From Puffinus mauretanicus (taxonomy: Eukaryota > Chordata > Aves > Procellariiformes > Procellariidae), in NCBI GenBank assembly GCA_023333565.1, contig JAJKFH010000115.1, positions 372,001 to 436,000 of the forward strand: DNA of 64,000 nt, written 5' to 3'. A model generated the notes under the pieces. It was not told where the DNA came from and did no database searches. It was given only the letters and a program-made list of their open reading frames with translations. Below are positions 27,501-39,500 of this stretch, piece after piece; the first letter of the stretch is position 1; each line of letters begins with the position of its first letter. A program made the translations under genes and the position numbers.

Positions 27501-30500
27501 GCTGGAGAGAACACCATTTTCTCTTTGCCAGCAGTTTCATAGGTGAAGTCCAGTTTTTGCTGCACTACCGAAAACACTGCTCTTTCCATTTGTTGATAAT
27601 GTTGGGCCAAGTTGTTATTCCTAGCAGGCTTGAATTTCATGTGGGTCCAAGGTGGTCAGTTTATTAGTTTTCTCCTCTAAATTAGGAGGATAAATAAACG
27701 GTAGGAGTCCATGTCATATCAGTGGAACTAGGGGACAGGAGGAGTGTTTTCAATCAGCCTCGTATAGCGTCCAGCTGATGATGCTGGTTCTCCTACCATT
27801 CTCTCTATGGGTTCTTACCATGTTAGATGCTTAGGAGAGCTCTCAGCCAGAGCTGCTGGCGAAGAGGTGTTGGGACTGCAGATGTCACCCTTGGTTTCCT
27901 CTTTCTATCTGTAACCTATGGATGAGTGTTTCTCAGCTCTTAAGCTGTTCAAGAATAATCTCTGTACTTCAAAGAAGGTTGTGAAGGGGGAAAGAAGACA
28001 GATTCTTAGACCTCAGTTTGCATCTTGAAGTTGCTTCTGCGCTGTTCCACAGTCCTGGAGATGTTGGTGAAAGCTGAGAGCAGTTTGAATATTACTTAAA
28101 CTGCGAACACAGGAGTCTCAAAAGCAGATGCTGAGCCCTTCCCTGGACACTGGCATAGATCTAGCAGCAGTAAATTGGGTTTACTAACGTACCCAGGTCA
28201 TCATAAGTCTTTCAAGGCACGAGATATGTTATGGGAGATGACACAAAGTGAGTGCAAAGTGACTTCACCAGTGGCTAGGGGATAGCAGAGGGATTACCAG
28301 AGCTCATGACACTAAAAGAAGTTGAAAAGATATATCAAAGGGAAGAGATCTGGCCTGAATACAGCAAAAGCATCTGAAATAAACATCAGTGGTCTAAAGG
28401 GGCCAATTCCCTGAGCTTTTGGAGACTTAATGCTTTGACCTAGCTTATTGATGTCACACAGAAATACAAGTTACATGTTCTTGTGGCCTGAAATTAAATA
28501 GAAGCGGCAGATACTGAGCACCTGTGAAACTGGGCCAAAAAAGGATGCTGACTAAGTGTATCCTCTGGGCAGGTACCACTAGGAATCACTGCATCTGGCA
28601 GGGGAATGGCAGCTAATCATACAGTAAAAAGTGACAGATGTGAACACTGTGTAGTTGCTTTGCACTAAAAAAGGCCCAACAGCAATTAGATCTTGTAATG
28701 CAGTTTTAAAGCACATGCTTGCAAAGTACCGTGCATGCTTGATTTGCCTTTTAGTGGAACTGCGGAGTTGTGAATAAATAGCAGTAATTGAAAACTTGGC
28801 TCAAGCATTTTCTTGGATAATTGTATCTTTCAAAAATAACTGACTCATGGGGTAATTTTCCTAACGTTTTTTGCACCTACTTGATGACTGAATGGTGTCT
28901 CTTAGTCAAGAAAAAAAAAACCCTCTTCAGCTTCACTGCTTCTCCAAGGAAGAGGACTCTGCTTGAGGTGGTTCAGACAATTTCATTTGAACAGTCTGCT
29001 AAGATTGCAGCTTCTTTCCGTTTCTTAAAATCCACCTCCAATCTGCTCTGCTGCTGCTGTCTCTTCTTACAGGAGCTGTGCTGTCCATGCAAAGCTCTTG
29101 CCTTAACTACCCTTCCCCTTCACCCTGTACCTGATCCTGCAGCAAAGCCAGAGGTTCTGCTAGTTCTTCATGGTTGCTGTTTGAGGACAAGTGCTCCTCA
29201 AAAAACTGGGGGCATATGTTTTCTGCAGTTTACATGAGTGTTTAAGTAGTTACTCTTGACAAAGAGCATATCATGTCAAATCAGTGATCCAGGGCACTTG
29301 TTTAAACTATTTAAAAATAGCACAAATAAATAATAACAATTAAAAAAAAAAACCCTAGAAAGAAGTTTTTAAAAGCGTAAATTGTAAAAAGCTAGAAATA
29401 CTCGACACCACATATCATTCTTCCTGTTCTTACGTTGATTCAGATGAGGTGTTTATGCAACTCTAAAGGATATTTACATATTTAGTATGGCATGGCAGAG
29501 ATCCATACATTAATTATGTGTTTCATTGTCTGATTTCTTCTTTCTAGATGTTGAGTATTGCACTTTCGACATATGTTGTAAGCAGTACCCACGACAGTCT
29601 TAAGAACAAACAGGGATTGCCTGTATTGAATCAAATTATTAGCTGGATGACTCTAGGTAAGAACATCTTCCCTCCCAAACTTGTATGCTGATAGTTTGTG
29701 GGGTTTGGGGTTGAGTGGGGCACAGTGACATTTATTAACATCTTTCTTTTGCACATATTCCTTTATTTGACCCCTAATAGTTCTTCCATGTGTTCCCTAT
29801 TCTTTCCTAAGTGAGGTTTTTTGAGGAATGTGTTAGAAAGTCTTCTAAAATATTACTTCTTTGTAGGTTTGTAATAAAATGCAAACAACTTTGATTTACA
29901 AGTAACTTTATCTTTTGTTTTGAATGTTCTGAATATCTTGAAGACCCCTTTTAGGGATATAATAGTATAAATTCCCTTTTTGTTTCACTTGGAGCCAGGT
30001 GAGGATGATCGGAGATGTTCTGCAAGCAATCCAGTTAAGCGTAGGGAAGTGAGGAAAGGTTTTTGCTGTATTTCAATAGAAACGTGAAGTTGCAGCTGAT
30101 GGCGGAAGTGCTTTTCAGAGCTGCCTTGCAAAATACCTGTGAACTAATGATACTAATGTATGTTTGATATCTGTTAGAACCTAATTATTAAAGAAGAAAA
30201 CAATTTACAAGTCTATGGATTTTTCACCAGTCTAAAATTAAAATCTTAGGATGATTAAACAGAGCAAATGTAATTATCACTGGGGCTATGGAATACAGTA
30301 CAGCAATACCTTTCATACTTCAGCTATAAAATAATTTCTGTAGGGCTCCATTAAAAAATGTTGAGCATTGTTTAGTCCTGAGTGATCTGGAATGTGGGAT
30401 TTGTTTTAGAGCTAAACATATCCCATGCAAAGTTTGATAGCAGCACTTTGCTAAAAGTCAAGACCAGGAATTTAAACATAGCTTAATGGAAGAATTATGA

Positions 30501-33500
30501 CTCTTTTTATCTAATTGCTGGATGTTTTGTACATTCCTGTGTTGATGACATTGTTTTAACTTAAGCAGATCTTGTCAGTTTTAGCAATCCTGCTTCTGTT
30601 TGAGCAAATGGATTCAAGGTTAATATTGTGATCAGTGTGTGTGTGAGTAATGGTCTCTTTGTAATGTAGTTTTCTTCGGAGCATTTTCCTTTTCATCATG
30701 CTTTCCTAACCCTTCGTAGCCTGCTAAGGTAAGTGGGGATCTCTGCGTGGATGAATTCCTTGCAGTTGTAAGGTCAATGAAATCAATGATGTCCTGCTTG
30801 GCTTACTGGAGCAGGAATTGAGGGTAAAGGTTATCTTTCTCTCCTGTGTAAGGGTGAGAGAAAAACATTTTTCATCGAAGAGGTGATTTGGGCAGTCAGA
30901 GAAGTTCAGAGTTATGAGGAAAAAGTATATTAGAAATTCTTTGTTGTGGGTGATGTTTCTATGATAAAAATAAAGCCAACAGTGAAATAAACTGTATATA
31001 CCTAAACTGTATATACCTACTGCCATGGCAGTATTGAATATTTTAGCAAAGTCTTTCAGACTGGAAGTAATTATTGTAAGTGAATATGATATACAAGGTA
31101 GGAGCTTTATGTACTTGCTGAAGTTGCTCTATATAATTAAACACAGAACTAAACGGGTAAAAAGCTAAGGCATCTGACAACATGTCCTCAATACTCCTGT
31201 TGGAGAGAAATGCCTTGTCACTACCATAACCACAACTAGCATCTGCCTTGTCACTTGTGTGTACCACAAATGTGGCACCATAAGAATTAAGGTACCAAGG
31301 TCTACTGTAGTTTTTCCAATTGGTGGCATTACAGGTGGTCAAATTCCTCTTCATCTTTTTGCTTAGTTGTGGAAGAATGACACTCTTACTTACTGAATTC
31401 TCATTTTGCACCTCTGTGTGTATTTATATAACCAGAAACACACGATTATCAGTATTTATTCATAATAATACTGATATGAGTAGTATTATGTCAGTATGAT
31501 AATGAGACTTCTGAAGTTTTCTAGCAAATTGTTCCCCCTTCCCCAGCTATTCATTCTGGTTAATATGAAGCCTACCTTGTTTAAAGTTTTAATTTAGGCC
31601 TAAAATTATTTTTTTGAAGAAAAACTGGTTTTTGGAGAACTAGGCAAATGAATTAGTGGTGGGTGGGTTCCTGCAGACCTGTGTCCAGCTGGCTTTAGCT
31701 GTTACACTGTATGGTTCGTGCAATGTACGTTACAAACACACAAACACAGAGGTAAAACCAAGAGGCATAAAGTTAATTCAGCTGCTTCCCATGTTCTTCA
31801 GAACCACGACAGAGAAATTTCTAAATGAATGTATATTATGTTTTAACGTTTTCATCCGTGGAAATCTATCATAGCAACTTGCTAAATTTTGAGGAATTTG
31901 GTGTCACAACTGTGCGCGGGGGACACATACAGAGATTTGTATAGGTCAGCCAGAAACCTGCAGGTCTTTTGATGGTTAATATCTGATGTGTCACATCAGA
32001 GATGGTAGGGAAAGGCTAATTATCACCTACCAGCCACTCATCTGTTCTCATCTATGATTGCGCTCGGAGAGTGAAACACGTCTGATGTGTTGAGTGTCAT
32101 TCACAGAGACCAGTTGCCATGCTGAATATCTTTCCAGCCGTTCTGACTTGAGGTGTGGTCCCTGGAGTTCCTTCTTGAGTAGGGCCTTCTTTAAGTATGA
32201 TGCCGAAAGGGTGGAGCACCCTTGAAACGAAGTCACTTGTTCTGTAATTGTAACAGTGGCCAAGGCTGAAAATAAAACACACTGACCCACAGGTTTTAGA
32301 AACAGCCTCATCTCTCTTTCGTTGATACATTTACTAGAAATACTAATGTATGCTATGACAATAAGCACAAGTGAGCACTTTCCATATATTATAGTTTTAT
32401 TTCTGTTACTTAATAGAGTGATTATTAATTATGACTTACTGTTGATGCAGTCTTTGAATGATTCAGTAATGTGAGGGCACTATACCACAATGAAGAATCA
32501 CACCAATGTTATTTGTCAGCGCACTTCTTTATAAACACATGAAACTTTCATATTAAAAAAATAAGGTTTAAAGATTAAATCACAGCAATGCTTTTCCTTC
32601 TCCCTTTCCTTGCTTCAAGCACTGGCCACTTTTCCTCTGCTTTTCTTTCTCTTTACTCGCTCTTCCAGTAGCCTATTTCCTCTCTTCCCAATTTTCCTCA
32701 CCTCCTGCAAACTGTTGGGCCCTGTCCTCACCTGCAGAAGTTTCCCAGCTAGAGGAGCCTCTTTAGAGGCAGCATGGACTCTACTAACCAGGGCTGACTG
32801 GGCAGTTGAGTAATGGGGTGCACTAAGGAGTGACATGCAACTCTTAAGATCCCACACCTGCATTAGAGAAATGCATTACAAGTTGAAAGCAAGAGGCAGG
32901 AATCATGACAGATAGGTCCCCTGTAGTTCCTTAAATATTCCTGTTTTAAAACTTCTAAGTAGCGAAGCTAATAAGTTGATAGTTTCTGTATCTTTACTAC
33001 CAGTATTTTCAGTTGCACCTCAAAATGTGGCAGGTTTCCTAATCTAATCCAGCGGAGCAGTGGCTCTGTAACGGCAGTCTTTGAGCTGCTGGAGGTCCTC
33101 GGGGCATGGTAGGTGGTTCTCAGAGTAGTATTAAACAGTCAAGTTTGACTGTTTTTTGGGGTAGTGCTTCTGCGTCATCTTAAGGACTTATTAGCATCCG
33201 TTCATGAGAAATTATAAAGGCTGTGAGGTAGAAGGCCAGGGAATAAAAATGATAGAGAACTAAAATTACTTTTGATAAATATTAAGCATTGTAAACATTG
33301 GGTTTTCTTTAGCAAAAGTAACTTCTGAAAACAGAAGGGCATATATGACCATTATTGAATTTCTGTACATAAAGTGTCAAGATTTGAAGAACGTTATCTT
33401 GTTGCAGAGGATGAAATGTCTTGCATGTAGTGACTGATGGATCTCTTTTTATTGCAGTTTCTTCCTCGGTGTTGCCGTTACTGAGCCCCACGTTTCTCTT

Positions 33501-36500
33501 TCAGCGACTGTTCAGCATATTGCTCTCCCTGATGTCCACCTACCTGCTCCTCAGCACAGGGTACTTCTTTCTTACTCTGTTTGGATTGGTCTTACATATG
33601 AAAATCAAGGGCTAAATGTGAAACTACTGAATGGACATTTCTGTTAAAGGTGTAACGTGTGCTTCCAGCTGTAGTCTCACCATTTATCTCCTTGTTTAGT
33701 TTCCTAAATAAAATTTCAGGGGAACTTCCATATTCCTCCTTGTATTATAAACACTGTTTTGTTGACATTCCTTTCAGCTAGACCAAGCAGTGGCTGGAAG
33801 GGTATGTATTCAAACAACCTTGCACCAAAATAAGAAAGTCTGGTTTAGTTTATGTCTTTTGTTGTTTTGGCATGTGCTTTTCTGCTCTCAGACAAAAGGA
33901 AATAACTTCTCTCCCAGCTGCTCAGCACTGGTGTCTAGTTATGGCTTAAATGACATGCGACAGGAAACAGGTAGCCCTAAAATGAGGGAAAATTTTGTTC
34001 AGAGAGATTTTCATGGAAGTAATTTTTTTCAGAGGGATGCTAGTCCCCATAAAGAATAGGGCTTGCTTCTTTTTGGATAAAAGACAACTCCTCAGAGCTT
34101 GTAAATGAAGAAAACACTGTGTCAGCCAACCCTTTTTTTCCCGGACTCAGTAGCTCTTAAGAGCATAATTAATGGGGAGTATAGGAACCATTCTTTCCGC
34201 CTCCTCTCTCACTAATCCTCTGGATTTAATTACACTGGAAAATTAAGTAGAATAAAATATCTTGCAGCAGACATTTTGCAATAACTGCCTCTTGTGGATA
34301 CTCTCATTTTAGATGAAGCATCTCTTTTTTTTTCATCTCCTGCCTCCCCTTCCTCCCACTTCACCATTAAGATCTTGATCCTAATCTTACTCCTGTCTGC
34401 ACACACGCTCTTACACTCAACCTTCTTAGCCTGTCCTGGCTACTGGATAAAGCATGAATGTTGTTCTCTCTGAGGCTGGTAACCTCCCTCTTTGTATTTT
34501 GGCCCTGCACCAGACCACTTAAATGCTGACAGCTCTCTGCTGTCTTCCTACAATGTTCAAATAGACCAACAAATTTTGGAACAACTCTTTTTAAAAAAAA
34601 AAAAAACAAAACCCAAAACACCCAACAAAACAATCAATCATTGCAAAAACAACGCACTCGGTACCAAAAGTATCCAGTGTTTCTCTCCTCAGTGCTCTGT
34701 TACACCATGTAACCCAGTGCATGGCCCAGGTAACTACGGCACCTCTCTAGGTGCAGTGAAGTGGAAGTATTGAAGCCAGCTGAAGAGCATGGTTGCATAC
34801 AAGCAGTTGTCACTCTCTCAGGTGAAGACATTCAGTTTGTAGGCAAGTGTAGACCACTGTGAGGATTGTAGGTGCTCTTGTTACTGACAACTCAACCATT
34901 GTTGTCTTCATGTTTAACTGCTTGTCATTCTGATAATTAAAGCAGAAAAGACTATCCAAAATTTTTTGTTCCAGTTTGAAACTGCTTTGTAGCTACGCTA
35001 GTGGGGAGGCACAACAGAAACAATACCAAGATGAACTGCAATGATTTTCATATTTTTAGACAAAGTAAGTGTGTGTCCAAGGAGGAAAAAAGGAAAAAGG
35101 AAAACAATTACAATCTTGTCAGTATTAGTGTCACAGTCAGTGTCAGTATTATAATTTTATCCTGAAAGAAAAAAAAACTGAGAGGCGCTATGAAGTGCAA
35201 CTGAGATGTAGAGGGCAAGGAGAAACTAGTATTATCCAATGACAGTCTACACCCCGAAGTTATCTGAGGGTTTTAATCTCTCACATATCTCTCACAGTTT
35301 GCTATGTTTGAGTGCTGTAGGAGCCAGAAGTACTCCTCTGAGATTGGGGGTGTAGCTAGAACAGCTTAGCGGCCTTGGTTAGAGAGTGACTTGATGCTGC
35401 TATTGCAATGGATTGGTATATAGTAAAGAAAAAGACATTTCAGTTAAATGTAATGCTTTTTTTATTATACAGATGCTTCTCTCCTTGGAACTAGACTGAG
35501 ATCACCAGAATGAGTTTGTGTGATTAGGTCCTAAAGAGACACAATCTCTAGTCCCTGTCTGGGTTGGACTGTAACCCCTCAGTTCCAAATAGCTCTCATT
35601 ACAAAATTTTCCATTTTGCAGAAAATGGGTGCCAAATATGATTCTTTTTTTTCCTGTTTCTTTTTAATTGTATTCCAGTTTTGTTAAAATTAATCATGAC
35701 ACAAAGGGCACTCATCCAATGTTGTGGCAGCCATCAAATGAGAAAATGGGTGCAAAACATGACAAAGCTGAAGCAGCCTCTGTTTCTCCTACTTTTACCA
35801 CTTAATTACTGTATGGCTTTAAACTTCAACCAACCAACTGTGGGTACTCCTCAGAAATGGGGAGAGAAGGGGGAGAATGCCACTAGGTCTTTGGTATATC
35901 ACTTGTTTGAAGAAAAAAGAAAAGAAACATGTCAGTATTTGATGTTAAATAGTTGTTAGTGGCTGCACTTACTATGATTATGATGTTACTCTTCAGGTAT
36001 GAAGCTCTGTTTCCACTGGTGCTGTCTGGTTTGATGTTTGTGTGGATAAATATGGAGCAAGAAGCACTGCAGCACTATGGTCTTTCAGTCAAACCAAAGG
36101 TAACAGCTCCAGATAGCAATATCAGGTTAATTATCAGCTTTATCTTTTTTTCTCCTTGAGGATATAATAAATATTCTGTGTGGTTTTCATAGAGCAACAC
36201 TTTGCATTTCTTTAAGTTTGGGAAGCCAGTATCAGTTGTTTTATGAAATAGCAATGTGACCTTATAAGAGAGATTTATAATGTATGTTATTAAAGATATT
36301 CCACATCAGAGCCATTTCTAGGAATGCAGGAAATGAGTTTGACTCAGTGGTATGTTCTGTAGGCTACAAAGCTCTGTTTATCAAGTGTAGTGCTAATTCA
36401 GCATAAGGTACAGTAACTCTTTAAAGTAAGTACAATGTCACTGTACTTTTTTTATTCTGATGGTAGAGTCACGAGTGAGAGGCTGAAAAGAAATAATTTG

Positions 36501-39500
36501 ATTTCTGAAATGACCCATAGGAAATACTAGAAATCTTAGTTTGACTTTGTCCTTCCACTCTTTCTTCAAGGATGGAGTTTTATTTCTGATTAGACAGACA
36601 AGGAGCTGGAGACTAACTTGCAACTAGCACCTTCTCGGATTTGCCTGGAGAGGGAGTTTCGTAATCAGTGCAACTTCTTTCACCTTAAAATTTAGTATAT
36701 TGTCAGCAATTTTCAAAGCCCATGCTGCTCGCACTGCTGCTTAGCTTTTAGATTAGGTCAAGGGTTAACAAACTGTCGCTATGCCATTGATTTGGTTAGA
36801 TCCGAAGTGCTGCTTGCAGAGTTGTCTGGGTGCTTGGAGCCAGGCAGGTGTGCAGCACAGCTCTCCCCCACTTGTCCCAAATGTGCCGTCCTCGGTGCAG
36901 GTCACAGAGAACCTGGGTACAGATGCCTGGGAGTGGCCAGGGTCACTTGTAAGAGAAGTGGCGGTACGCATTTTTCCTTCCATTTGCAGCTCATAATAAT
37001 TAGGGAGAAGTGCTGGGAGGTGAAATCTGAGCCAAGGCAGTCACCAGAGTGGACCTGACACATACTGTGGTTTTGCGGTTCTCCTGCAAGAGAGACCGTT
37101 TTAAAACTTGAGAGGGAACAAGCTTTACCAATTCAAGGCTGAATATCGGAAATGAAAACAGGAATCGCTTGTTATTTATGCTATGTATAGTTATGACATT
37201 TTGTGTGAGCGTGTTTTGTAGCATCTTAAGTGATAGAGAAAGAATCTGAATGTAAAAATGTATGCTTAGCGTGAGGCCATGATTGCAGCCGGAGGTTTCT
37301 AGCACAGCAGAGTCATGTGTGGGATGTACTTTCTCTTCCACTCTAGAACCCACTCTACCTTTTGCATCTTGTAACAGGGCATCTGTGATGCTTGCCTGTC
37401 TGATGGTGGTCTGATATTCTGTTTGCTTTAAAATAAAATTCTATTAAAGCAGTATTAAACAGTCATGAACACTTTATTAATCAAATGCAAATGAAAAGAA
37501 CATAGGTAAGCTGTAATGAGGTTTTCTGTTGTCACTCCCTGTATGTCATTTGACTTTTGGTTTCAAGTGAAAGCAACAATAGTGCTTACTCCTGCTTCTT
37601 GTTTTTAGGTTAGAAAAATCATCTCTACAATGCCTGTTATTATATGCCACAAAGTAAATCTTGTATTAGAGAATCCAGCCAAGTTCTCTGATGGTGTGAG
37701 ATTATTTTTAATTAAAATGTTGTCAGTGTTGAATGTCTATTACTTGAATTTTTTCTTTTCCCCAGTGAAAAGGAGTTCATTGACCTCTTAAACTCCATGA
37801 AGACAATTTTTCTTCAGGTCAAGTGATACTGTGCTGAGAACTGAGTGAAGGAGAATATTTTAGTATTCTCACTCACAACATAAGTCAACTGAGGATAATT
37901 GCAGTCTTTTATTTCTGTGGGTCTTTATCCACATGCTCATGTAAGCAGTGGAAGTGTGTAGGAGGAATATTTATAATGAAAAAAGATGATAAGTCTATGG
38001 CATAGAAGTTCATTTTTAGTGTAGATAACAGCGGAAGCTCCACTATTCATTTGATCATCTCACTTGTACAATCTTTTGGCAGATTCATTAAAGTATAATG
38101 AAAATATGGGAAAGGTTTGCAGTTCTCATCATAATACTACTCTAATAACAGCTGATAGGGAAGTAGGTTTATTTCTCATTCACGTCAGTAAAAATATGGT
38201 GGTTCTGCCAAAGTACATCAGTTGATATTCAGTATTGATTTCTTCTGCTGTCTTTCCAGCTTGCTGTTTTCAACTTTGCCTATGCTAGTGATATAACTCA
38301 GTTTCGACAGCTCCACCTAGATGACGTCCGCAGGTCTTTCTTCTTTGTATCCTTTTGCTGGTTGCTGTGTTCCAGAGAAAAGATGGGTTTGTTTCAAAAG
38401 GCCCCGCAATCATAATTTGTAGCATGGTAGCCACTGGAAACAGAAGCTGGTGAAGATGATTTGACTCATGTTGCTCCAAAGACAATGGTCTTGTACATTA
38501 CAGGTTTTGATAAAGTAGTAAAAAATTCAGTACAAACTGCACTCTTTTGGAGTCTGGCTCCTTGACCACTTTGAAAAGTTTGGTCTCTTATGACCATTAC
38601 GGTTGAGGTAAACTTTCTTCTAAGGAGTCCTGTTTTCAGTTTGGTTTTGTTTTATTACATTTTGGCCGGAGGGAACTCATTGAACCTTCACAAATCAGTT
38701 GGAAAAGGTGATATTAAGGTTATTCTCATTTTCTTATTTTTAGAGTATGGCAGTCTGTTAGGAAGAAAATGTTAGGGGGCAGGCATTGGCCAGGCAGATG
38801 AGATGGAAAGTTCCTGCAGACTCTTAGTGAAACGTGTTCCCAGAATCTGGCCTAGAATTATTTATATCACACGTGGTTTCTGCTGTTAGAAATTATATGG
38901 GCTTGGGAGGGAAGAGCTGTTTGTTCACTAGCATAGCAGTAATTTTGAATTACTGTAACTGAAACGACAGCTGTTTGGTTTTTTTTTTTTAAAAATACTG
39001 TACAGACTTGATAACGTTGTCATTTTTCTCTTCCATCATGGGACTGCAGATAAGTGAGAGGTATTTGGCAGCAAGGGTGATGGGTGTGCAAATGGGAGAG
39101 AAATTATGAGCCAGTCTAGAACATACGGGTTTCTAGTTCAGGTGGGTTATCATAGCTGGAGCTGGGGAAGGAGTTGTCCCAATACCGGTTCCTGCAAAAA
39201 CAGGTTTTATAGTTCGTAGAATAACCAAATCTGAGAGGGTGGATCACAGTCGCCGAGTCTATGCTGTTGGAATTTGGGACAACGCTGTTGGACATTGGGA
39301 ACCTGCAGCAGAGGAAGTGTGAGAGATACCTCATTAAGAAGGCAGCTCAGAGCTAAGGAAGGAGGCAAAACAACTTGCTAGGTGTTGAACATTTGTATTT
39401 GCTTGAGAGTATACCTGAACAGCAGCTGAGACACCTTGCAGTAAATTTGTCGATTTCATTTGCTGTTTTGCTATTTTAACAAAAAATAAGCTTTTAGTAA

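Noticed and set aside
33790..34059. 89-codon frame in the intron after exon i
   Set aside because: It has no similarity I recognise and its length is within chance expectation for this many frames.
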